From the NCBI GenBank assembly GCA_003313425.1, contig NHZP01000179.1, forward strand, positions 1-17,347: DNA of 17,347 bases. Direction: 5' to 3'. The notes beneath the pieces were generated by a model that did not search any database, was not told the origin of the DNA, and was given only the letters and a program-made list of their open reading frames with translations. The stretch is from Pseudopyrenochaeta lycopersici (lineage: Eukaryota > Ascomycota > Dothideomycetes > Pleosporales > Pseudopyrenochaetaceae). Shown in pieces: positions 8,686 through 16,860 of the stretch. Both the position numbers and the translations under genes were made by a program. Numbering within the stretch: position 1 is the stretch's first letter; each line of letters starts with the position of its first letter.

Positions 8686-9871
8686 AAAAATGGTCCAACA
8701 ATGCTAACATGAACTGCAACACATGGCCCTCTAATTCCTCCTCCTGCGTCTCGTCCAACCTCTCCTCGTCGCCCTCGCCGTCCGACTCCATCTCCTCAAA
8801 CCAATCCTCCTCCTGGTCCCGCCCTACGATCATCTTGATCTTTTGCAACCACATATCCTGCCTGCCACTGATGTGATACGGCGGTCTCTTTCCTTCCACC
8901 TCCACGTCGTCGTTGCGGCTGCTGACAACGGGCAACTCGTGGGTCCGCCAAATGTATGAAATAATCTCCAACCACCAATTGCTGTACCTGACCATTGTTT
9001 TTCCTGTTTGCTGCGCATTGAACGGCTTCTCGTTGCCCTTGCCACCAAACTCTCGCCGATTGATGTACATCATGGCTGGTAACCCGACCACACTTGCCTT
9101 GGACGCCTGCTGTGCCCGCCACATGACCATGCGTGCTGCCCAACATACCTCGTACAATGCGCGCTCCTTGGTCGTGGGCTTTGTCGCCATTGTTAACAAC
9201 CAATCACGCTTCAACCCTTTCAAATGTCGGGCCCAACCCGCTCGATCCAACCACTTGCTAAAATCGTACCGGTCGTCGTTGGCTTGGATGGTGGAATTCT
9301 TCTTCTCTTCCAACTCCTCTAACTGGGCTGTGGCCTGGACCAACGACTCCTCAATCGCCCGGCTTACGTCCACGTCCGCGTCGCCTGTGTGCTGGGCCTC
9401 TGTGGCTGCGCTGACCTCAAACAATCGGCCCATCTTACTGGTGTTTTGGAACTTTTGGCATGACACGGTTGCCCACATGGTTCGCGTGCCTGACGGACGC
9501 CCTGGCTTCGGCCGACTGTCCCCCTTCCAACCATGCTCTTGTCGACAATGCTCTTGGATACGTTTGATGCTACGATTAACGTACGGGCACTGCTGGCAAC
9601 GCAATCCGTCGTGGTACACCGGCAAATGGGGCAACGGGCTGGACTCTGGGCTGGGGTAAACAACCTCGTCTTGGGTCATGGCCCATTGTTGCAATGATGC
9701 CTCTGCCTGTACTACCTCGACGATTTCCCAACGTGTCCTGCGAACATATTCCTGATGCTTGGTGTCTAAATGGGTCTTCAACTGGGATTTAATAACACCC
9801 TGTTGGTGGCTCTTGCATACGGCGATGCGCTGTGCTGGCAAATACTCAAAAATGCTGGTAAACTGCTCCAT
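8672..9871 (-). CDS. OrsD-domain zinc-finger protein (5' ORF of the split telomere-linked helicase gene)
   Basis: The 399-residue frame starts at an ATG in good fungal context (ACAATGG). It matches the OrsD (DUF3505) N-terminal region of telomere-linked helicases. The first finger is C19-x2-H22-x11-H34-x4-H39, with His where a second Cys is usual. The second is a canonical C92-x2-C95-x12-H108-x4-H113. Next come a basic GRPSGTR stretch, the family signature TMWATVSCQKF (131-141), the helical block WLDRAGWARHLKGL (207-220) and YSNWWLEIISYIWRT (296-310). The acidic linker at 354-382 precedes the end. DNA binding is inferred from the fingers. The ORF ends at HVLQFMLALLDHFFGRQ and overlaps the next ORF by 14 bases in another frame. 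The two ORFs together equal one usual family protein of about 1600 residues, so this is probably the N-terminal third of a single gene spanning 5065-9871. Confidence 0.85.
   Translation of the reverse strand: MEQFTSIFEYLPAQRIAVCKSHQQGVIKSQLKTHLDTKHQEYVRRTRWEIVEVVQAEASLQQWAMTQDEVVYPSPESSPLPHLPVYHDGLRCQQCPYVNRSIKRIQEHCRQEHGWKGDSRPKPGRPSGTRTMWATVSCQKFQNTSKMGRLFEVSAATEAQHTGDADVDVSRAIEESLVQATAQLEELEEKKNSTIQANDDRYDFSKWLDRAGWARHLKGLKRDWLLTMATKPTTKERALYEVCWAARMVMWRAQQASKASVVGLPAMMYINRREFGGKGNEKPFNAQQTGKTMVRYSNWWLEIISYIWRTHELPVVSSRNDDVEVEGKRPPYHISGRQDMWLQKIKMIVGRDQEEDWFEEMESDGEGDEERLDETQEEELEGHVLQFMLALLDHFFGRQ
8684..8690 (-). other. T7 homopolymer (A7 on + strand) at the frame break
   Basis: Reading minus, the OrsD frame runs CAT TTT TTT GGG CGA CAG TGA. 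With six T instead of seven it would continue as LLDHFLGDSEYTSALISG into the helicase frame. No splice signals are evident here. The shift could be a base-call error, a real mutation or slippage during expression. Confidence 0.8.
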
Positions 9872-10239
9872 TGTATTAATCTACATAGACAATATATACT
9901 CTATAAAATTGCCCTTTCTCTTCCTTATATGGTTGCAATCCTCGCGGTCGTTCTAACGGAAATTACTGTACTTCAATGAACTTTCTTTTTGTGATGCCTT
10001 GTCTATCACGCTGTCGGACTCTCCCCCGGGCACTTTGTATGGTGTCTCGAAACCCTAATCTTGGCATTGTTACTCAACTCAAACGCGCACGGCCTACCCT
10101 AACAACCACGAAAACCATTACACTTTTCATTAAATATCTCACGACATACTTGTCCAATCGTCATGAAAGTTGGTTCAATCAACGCAACGGAGTTAGATGC
10201 ATTAGACTGTGAAGTTGCAGCGCAATCCACGCAAGTTCA
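9872..10239 (-). promoter_or_regulatory. Upstream (promoter) region of the OrsD-helicase gene
   Basis: No gene is seen here. On the minus strand a TATA-rich stretch (TTTATAGAGTATATATTG, 9892-9909) lies 20 to 40 bases before the ATG at 9871. A further telomere-like word, AACCCTAA, sits at 10051-10058. CpA and TpG occur at normal frequency, so the unmutated block extends at least to here. The start of transcription cannot be placed. Confidence 0.4.
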
Positions 10240-10360
10240 GACCTTAATCCCATTGATATTATCGACCTTAGGGATTAAGGCCCCAACTGCTAGGGTTTTT
10301 CAGGGGATTAACCCCAAAAACGACCTTAATCCCTTCGGTCTTTGCTGTTAGCTAATCCCT
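10240..10360. repeat. Cluster of direct and inverted TTAATCCC words
   Basis: GACCTTAATCCC occurs twice as a direct repeat (10240-10251 and 10322-10333). CCTTAATCCC (10242-10251) forms a perfect 10-bp inverted repeat with GGGATTAAGG (10271-10280), with a 19-base spacer. A near palindrome GGGGATTAACCCC is at 10303-10315, and CTAATCCCT follows near 10352. It sits at the border between intact and RIP-marked DNA and could be a protein-binding cluster or an element end. Confidence 0.8.
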
Positions 10361-11290
10361 ACTATCCTTCCTCCTCTATACTATATTATATTACTTTACT
10401 CTTCTAACTCTTAACTCTATAAAACTACTTACTAAATTCCTACTATCTTTCCTTCTCTATCAAAGCGGTTAGCGAATCCCTCTTATCTTTCTCTTTTTAT
10501 ACTACATTATATTACTTTACTCTCTTCCTTCTTAACTCTATAAAACTACTTACTAAATTCCTGCTATCTTTCTCTCTCTATACTATATTATATTACTTTA
10601 CTCTCCTAACTCTTAACTCTATAATAGTACTTCGTAAATCCCTACTATCTTTCTCTATTAAAACTATATTATATTGCTTTACTCTCCTAACTCTTAACTC
10701 TATAATAGTAGTTAGTAAATCCTTACTATCTTTCTCTTATAATACTATATTATATTACTTTACTCTCCTCTTTCTTATCCCTATAAAACTACTTAGTAAA
10801 TCTCTACTATCTTTCTCTCTTAATACTATATTATATTACTTTACTCTACTCTTTCTTACCTCTATAAAAGCGGTTAATAAATCCTTACTATCCTTTCCTC
10901 TCTATACTATATTATATTCCTTTACTCTTCTAACTCTTAACTAAATAATAGCTGTTAGTAAAACCTTACTATCTTTACTCTCTTAACCCTTAACTAAATA
11001 CTACTACTTACTAAAACCTTACTATCTATCTCTCTTAATACTTTATGCTACTACTTTACTCTTATTTTTTAATACTAATTAATCCTACTTACTAGAACTT
11101 TACTATCTATTTACTAAAATACTAATACTTTATTTTACTCTCTTTTAACTCTATAAAACTACTTACTAAACTCTACTATTTATTTCTCTCTATACTTTAT
11201 CTTATTACTTAACTCTTTTCTTTCTTAACTCTATAATACTACTTACTAGAACTTTCTTATCTCTCTATACTATATTTTATTACTTTACTT
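10340..11290. repeat. AT-rich satellite, 81-bp period
   Basis: The word ACTATATTATATT (with small changes) begins at 10380, 10501, 10582, 10663, 10744, 10825 and 10906. The last five steps are exactly 81 bases; the first is 121, which fits one unit plus a 40-base insertion. Each unit also holds (G)TTAGTAAATCC(C/T)TACTATCTTTCT and CTAACTCTTAACTCTATAA. Units become shorter and more diverged beyond about 10985. The + strand is G-poor. Confidence 0.9.
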
Positions 11291-11820
11291 TCTTTTTTTT
11301 TATAAAACTAGTTTCTACTTACGCCTTTACTACTTACTATATACTTTAATTATTCTTTTAAACTTTAAAACTATTCTTACTATTCTATTCTTTTTAAATT
11401 CTTTACCTTCTTCTAATATCTTAGATTAAATTACTTTACTTACTTCTTTATTTTTTCTATTTAAACTACTTACCTATTCTCTACTTTTCTTCTAATATCT
11501 TATGTTAATTAACTTTACTTTCTTTTTTCTTCCTCTTCTTTAAACTAATTACCTATTCCTTACTCTTTTTTTTTAATATTTTAAATTAAATTACTTTACT
11601 TTCTTCTTTAAAAATATAATATAACTATTTTATAGCTTTTATTTACTCTAAAATACTAATTATATAATATTTTATTTTATTATAAATACTATATAAATCT
11701 TATCTATTTCCTTCTTTCCTTTTCTAAGATACTATATATAATAGTAGCTACTCCTTTACTAGTAATATACTTAAAAATCCGCCTATCTTAATATACTTCT
11801 CCTATCTATCTACTTAGCTC
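11290..11820. other. AT-rich decayed sequence, no gene
   Basis: The stretch is very AT-rich with many TTTACT, TATATA and TTAAA words. The motif TTACTTTACTT continues the satellite theme in degenerate form to about 11610. I see no coding frame. The last part may cover the missing C-terminal end of the downstream pseudogene. Confidence 0.7.
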
Positions 11821-12165
11821 TTTCTTACTATCTACCTGCCCTTAATATCCTACCTCTTAAAGCCTACTATCTTAAATTCCTCTACTTACCTCTAGCCTTA
11901 CTTTTACCTCTACTGCTGCTTATAGCCTATATAGTACTGCTATTGCTACGTTTAGCTATACGCAATCTACCTACCTCTTACCCTACTCTCTACTGCAGAG
12001 ACGCTCTAGTAGTCCGCACTTCTAGTACGTTTAAACCTCTCTACTGTATTGTACCCTCTTCTGCAGCTCCTCTATCTCCTGTAACCTCTCCTGCCTAAGT
12101 CGCGGACACTGCCACAGACTATGTACTACCGCCTCGCGCTCTCTCTGCTTAATCTCCTGCTCGGC

Positions 12166-12249
12166 CTACTGCTTAGCCTGCTGCTTAGTCTGCTACTTAG
12201 TCTACTGCTTAGCCTGCCGCTTAGCCTACTGCTTAGCTTGCTGCTTAGT
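12166..12249 (-). repeat. 12-bp coding repeat, (A/T)KQQ tetrapeptide
   Basis: Seven 12-base units of the form CTGCTGCTTAG(C/T) lie end to end. On the minus strand, in the helicase frame, they encode A/T-K-Q-Q repeats. Several Gln codons now read TAG. The repeat lies between the helicase core and the Cys-rich tail of the pseudogene. Confidence 0.85.
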
Positions 12250-12289
12250 CTGTTGCTCTACCTCTTCCTCTACTTACTACCCTGCCTTA

Positions 12290-12336
12290 TACTCCTCCTT
12301 CTCCTCCTTCTCCTCCTCCTCCTCCTCCTCCTCCTA
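12290..12336. repeat. CTC/CTT microsatellite
   Basis: A run of CTC with some CTT triplets. On the minus strand it would encode an acidic Glu/Lys tract in the tail of the pseudogene. Confidence 0.85.
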
Positions 12337-14779
12337 CTGTACTACCGCCTTACTCTCCTCCCTCCTAAATACTTTATATAATATACCCTAGCAGTATAGA
12401 CACGTCGTCTGCGATAGCTTATTAAGCTTCGCCTGTACTACCTACTCCTGCCTCGCCTGTACTTGCTCCTCGTCCTGCTACTGTTTCTGCTCTCTATACT
12501 TCTGCTCCTTATAGTTATTACAGAACGCTATCTCTACGCCTTCTGCTGCCCTGTTAGCTGCGCCGCCTACTCCTGTATCTGCTCTTACCTATAGCTGTCT
12601 GTAAGATAATCGCCTACTATCTATATACTAACTTATTACTACTCTTTAAGAGCCTACTATACTAATAAACGCGTCTATTACCTCGCTATCGTTTATTAGT
12701 TACTGCTCCTTAGCCTCTGCCTCTGCCTCTGCCTCTGCCTTAGCCTTCTGCTACTACTGTCCTTACACTACTAGAATTACTGCCTTGCCTACCCCTTACG
12801 CTCGCCTACTCTCCTGCACGAAATTAACTATCTCTTACAGCCTCTCTACATGTAGCGTAAAGAGTACTTGCGTGATATCTACTCCTACTCTAAGCGCTAA
12901 CGTGCACGTAATTAGCCCTCCTAACTGCCTCTACCTCTCTAGTACCTCTGCGCGCTTAGGTATGCCTGCGTAGTACACTACGCAGCCTAGCTGCCCTGCT
13001 AGCTGCTTATACAGCGCCTTGCTGCGACAGTATACAACCCCTTTTACTCTTACTACCTCTCGTCCTCCTGCTACCTCTGCTACCTGCGCGCTACTAAGTA
13101 ACCTTACCTTATCTATTAGCCTGCGCGCGAGCTCTATAGCTGTCTCTTATAGCTCTACCTTACGCCTGCAGCGAAATACTATGTACTGCGTCCTACGTTA
13201 CTGCGTTGTCTCTGCGCGGATAATTATTACTCTGCGCATTAATATTACCTCCTGTAGCTGCCTCTCTTGCGACAGCAGTAGCATAGCTATAAGTAGTACC
13301 TGCTAGTATAGTAGTAGCTAAAGATCCTTTAGCCTCTACAGCTTTATCTGCTATAAGTCTGCTGTAATAATAACATGCAACTTATTAACTACTACCTGCT
13401 GTAGCACTCTCTGCTGTGTAAGTAAGCTAGCGTATAAGAGAAACTGCCTGCTGCTACTCCCTACGTAATTAGCGCTAACTACTATAATAGTAGCTAGCGT
13501 CTAGCGGTTCTGATAGTCGCCCTTAATCCCTGCCTTCTACTTAGCTACCTTAATACCTGCCTGCCTAAGCTGTATAAGCATATCCTAGATTAGTGCGAAA
13601 TATAGTATAACAAAGATTATAATACTACCTATCTCTGCCTTCTGTTCTGCCTGCTGCTGCTTAAGTACTGCTAGAGTAAATGCGAGTAGCGTCTTACCTC
13701 CGCCTGTTAGTAGTACTACTACTAAGCAGACTAAGCCCTCATACAACAGCCTGTAGTGCGATCTCCTATATAGCTAACTTATACTTAACTAGATAATTAG
13801 CTGAGAGACAGAGCACCTGTTGAATAGCGTCCTCGAGCCCTCTCCTCTCCTTATTGCCCTTGCCTTAAGCAGATACTACTGCTACAGCCGCAGGACCCTC
13901 CTTACCTACCCTCGCCCTCTTCTGCCTGCGGCTGTGCTCGCTACTATCCTGCGCCTGCTTAGTAACGCCTCCCCCCTGTTTCTGCTTTAATACCTGCTTC
14001 TCCTACTACTTTTCTGCCCCTGCCCCTGCCTCTGTAAAGCTAAGAAACGCGTGCTACGTACAGCTTAGCGTGCGGAACACGTTAATTGACTGCGCGCTGA
14101 GCCCCTGCACTAGATTAGCCTGCACAGCGTACGCTACTATACTAATTGCTGTTGTCTGCCTATTCTGTAGCTTGAGCGGATCCTCGCTATTATCCTCGCT
14201 GCCTGCCTCTACCTCCTCTGTTATCTTACCTTAAGCTATTGCCGCGCGATAGCTAGCAGTAAACCGCTCGCCTACTACCTCCCTCCCAATCCCTACAGTA
14301 GTATGGAAGTAGTTCTGCGTCGTTAACCGCGTGCCCAGCTAGGCTGCTAACTCAGCCGCTATTACACGCGTTAATTATTCTGTTTCCTATAGGCCCTGCT
14401 TATTAGCCTAGAGGTAGTTAGTCGTGTGCGCTGATGCCTGCTTCCCTAGCCCGCTGAGTAGCATTGCCCGCAGTAGCCGTGCGTAGAGCAGGTACGCCGC
14501 AATTAGCTGCCCTACCACCTCTGGCAAGAAGCGCGCGACTACCTTTAGCTAGTCCTACTGCGCCTGCGTCTTGTAGTAGCGCGTTACTAGCGTCACCTGC
14601 CTATTAATTACGTAGAGATTACAGTCCTAGAGCACCCTATTGCGCCACTGAACTGATAGCAGCTTAGGCCCGCGCGCTAGCTGGCCGCATATAATATGGA
14701 CAGCGAGGCAGAGCAGGTTAAGAAAGCGATTAATCTAGCGTAGGTGCTGCTGTACCCTGCGTACATTCTACTGTACTAG

Positions 14780-14923
14780 CTGCTGGTTGCCCTGCTAGTT
14801 ACCCTGCTGGTTGCACTGCTAGTTGCCCTACTAGTTGTCCTGCTGCTCGTCCTGCTGCTCGTCCTGCTGCTCGTCCTGCTGCTCGTCCTGCTGCTCGTCC
14901 TGCTGCTCGTCCTGCTGCTTGTC
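14780..14923 (-). repeat. 12-bp coding minisatellite, (D/G)(E/N)QQ tetrapeptide
   Basis: Twelve consecutive 12-base units run across the segment. Seven are CTGCTGCTCGTC-like (14840-14923) and five are CTGCT(G/A)GTTGCC-like (14780-14839). In the recombinase frame the minus strand gives D-E-Q-Q and then G-N-Q-Q repeats. Some CAG codons have become TAG. The array lies just N-terminal to recombinase box I. Confidence 0.9.
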
Positions 14924-15767
14924 CTACTACCTATCTACACCTCCTCTCCGCTTATATAAGCGCTGTGCTACTAGTAGAGTTAATAGCTGCTGTAGCATCT
15001 CCTGCTTACCCTCCTAGAGAAGTCCTACTAATAGAAACAAGAGCCCGCGCTGTACTATAGTTACGTCGTCCTAGATTATAGTAAGATTAATACCTTAATA
15101 CCTACTACCTACCTCCTAATCCTAGAGTACCTGCTCCTACAGTATCTTAGCTGTATTAGCTACAATCCCCTGCGCTATCGCGCGGAATCGCCCTAGTTTA
15201 ACTAGCCTGCCCTTAATAAAGAACGTCTGTCAGTCTACTAACTACTACATACTACCTGCGATGCTACCTAGCGTGCGCAGCGAGATAAACTTAGCGTACG
15301 CTAGTAGGCTTAGCATTATGCTTATTAGGCTGTGCGAGCCGTCTACGAGGTGCCTAGCTCGCTTCTGCAGTAGTACCTGCGTCTCTATAGCGCCTTGATT
15401 ACTGCGCTGCGCAGAGGGCAGGAAGGCCTCAGCTGCTATTACCCTTACGCAGTACACAAGCGAGCTAAGCAGTGTTGAATACTCTGCTGCCCTACGCAGC
15501 CGCAGCGTCTCTAGATTAATACCTAGCACGGTAAGAAAGTATATAACGCCGCTCTTAAACAGCTAGTGGATAACCTCCTAGCAGATTAGCTCCTTAAACG
15601 GGCGCAGCACGTACTTCCGCTGATCTTAAGCTACCTGGCTGTCGCTGCTATCCTGGTGGTACGAGAGAAGCTTCTAGAGCCTCCTAGCTGCTAGCCTCTG
15701 CCTACTATGCTAGGGGAATAGGCGGGCGATATGCTGCAGTCCGTGCTCTGCCTCTGCCTCGGCCTCG

Positions 15768-15769
<2 letters not shown>

Positions 15770-15800
<31 letters not shown>
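15770..15800 (-). repeat. (CTG)10 microsatellite, poly-Gln on the minus strand
   Basis: A pure CTG run encodes about ten Gln on the minus strand. It is flanked by Glu codons (CTCCTCCTC) and lies in the OrsD middle region of the pseudogene. It has no TAG, unlike other Gln-rich parts, so it may have expanded after the main mutation phase. Confidence 0.9.
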
Positions 15801-15803
<3 letters not shown>

Positions 15804-16540
15804 TCCTCTATAGCGACTAGGCGCAGGCAGTAGCAGAGCAGACGAGCCTACAGCCTGGCCGCGCGCTGCTGGCTCTCCTTATTCTGTATCTTAGCCAGCA
15901 GCCGTACGTCAGGCTTATGCGCCTTAGCACTACGCAGCTAGCGCAGCGTATCGATCGCAAGCGTGCTGAGGCCCTGTACCGCCTGCTCTACTAGCTGCTC
16001 TACTGCGGCTACTAGCTGCTGCAGCGCAGGCTTGTCGTCGCCTGGCAGCCGGATCGCGTAGGCCAGCAGCCTCTAGTTAGGATAGGCCTGCAGGTGCTCC
16101 TCCTAGCGCGTCCTCTTAATCCAGCCTGTACAGTCCTTAGCGGCTGTCTCCTCTGCGATGCGAACTATGGCCTCGCTATCGTCGCGCTTAAGGGCCTGCC
16201 AGCTTAACGTGAGATGAGCTAGCGCCTCCTGCTGCTGTTGCTGCTCTGTCTGCTGTCGCCCTGCCTGCTGCTGCCCTGCCTGCTGCTGTTCTGCCTGCGC
16301 CTGCTGCTTAGCTGCCTCCTCCTCCTCCTGCTCCTCCTCCTCCTCCTGTACAATAAAATAGCGAACGTAGCGCCGCTCGCGGAAGAAGGTCTGTACCTTA
16401 ACAGCCTTCTATAGCTGCGTTACCTGCTCCTGATACAAGGCAGCTAAGGCAGACGACTAGCGCATAAGCTTAACGCTATGTTACTAATTAATATGCTGCT
16501 GCATCTTCGCGCGGCTTGTACTAATAAAGCTACAGACGCT

Positions 16541-16544
16541 ACTG

Positions 16545-16578
<34 letters not shown>

Positions 16579-16580
16579 AG
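16541..16580 (-). repeat. CTG microsatellite at a frame change
   Basis: A CTG run with one CTG-to-TTG change lies between the first and second zinc-finger regions of the pseudogene. The frame of the first finger differs from that of the second, and the change falls in or next to this run. Length slippage is the likely cause. Confidence 0.75.
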
Positions 16581-16758
16581 AGGAACCCGTCCTACGCCGG
16601 CCTGAGCGCCTTAATAGGGCTGCTGTAGGGCGCTAGCTAGGCTACCCTCTGCTAGCGCAAGGAGCGCGAAATCCTAGTATAAGGCAAGCTGCGCTCTCTG
16701 CGCTGCTGCATGCATGCTATAGTACTCCTTAAGGTGCCTATTAAGGCTATTATATAGA

Positions 16759-16810
16759 ACGCGTAGTTACGCGTCTAGGAACGCGATTTATGCTCTAACG
16801 CGTTACGCGT
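16759..16810. promoter_or_regulatory. Four ACGCGT (MCB-like) hexamers
   Basis: ACGCGT occurs at 16759-16764, 16769-16774, 16798-16803 and 16805-16810. This is the MluI cell-cycle box bound by MBF in yeasts. The sites overlap the probable N-terminal coding part or 5' edge of the pseudogene, so regulation is only a possibility. Confidence 0.35.
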
Positions 16811-16860
16811 AGGTACTAGCTAATCTAGGTTAGAGCACTAGCTAAGAAAGGTTTAGTCGC

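Larger units (their letters stand above)
11820..16860 (-). pseudogene. RIP-mutated OrsD / tyrosine-recombinase-like / RecQ helicase gene
   Basis: The minus strand reads as one long gene full of stop codons. From its 5' end I recognise: HLKEYY near 16740; a C2H2 finger with H-x4-H at 16478-16495; the VQTFFRERRYVRYF block near 16400; TGWIKRTR*EEHLQAYPN near 16130; recombinase box I GQLARGPKLLSV (Arg at 14672-14674); VTRYYKT near 14600; box II QNYFH near 14310; and Tyr at 14129-14131. The helicase follows: TGGGKT (13690-13707), NKLH in place of DECH (13375-13386), KGVVYCRS near 13040, LALRVGVDI (12874-12900), and QESRRA*G in place of QESGRAGR (12793-12816). The Cys-rich tail lies near 12000-12120. 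Stops are mostly TAG/TAA where Gln or Trp is expected, as CpA/TpG-to-TpA change predicts. Frame changes occur between about 13800 and 13980 and in the CAG run near 16550. The copy is not functional. Ends are approximate. Confidence 0.88.

Noticed and set aside
8913..9659. 248-residue + strand ORF
   Set aside because: Antisense shadow of the OrsD ORF, which has zinc fingers and family signatures in the minus frame.
12121..12381. Leu-rich + strand ORF resembling a membrane protein
   Set aside because: The Leu comes from CTG/CTT repeats that encode Gln/Lys repeats in the minus-strand pseudogene.
14835..15017. Ser/Cys repeat ORF (SCCSSCC) resembling a cysteine-rich secreted peptide
   Set aside because: It is a frame through the 12-bp minisatellite whose sensible reading is DEQQ on the minus strand.
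15245..15529. 94-residue minus-strand ORF
   Set aside because: It is a stop-free gap inside the RIP-mutated OrsD-helicase pseudogene, not a separate gene.
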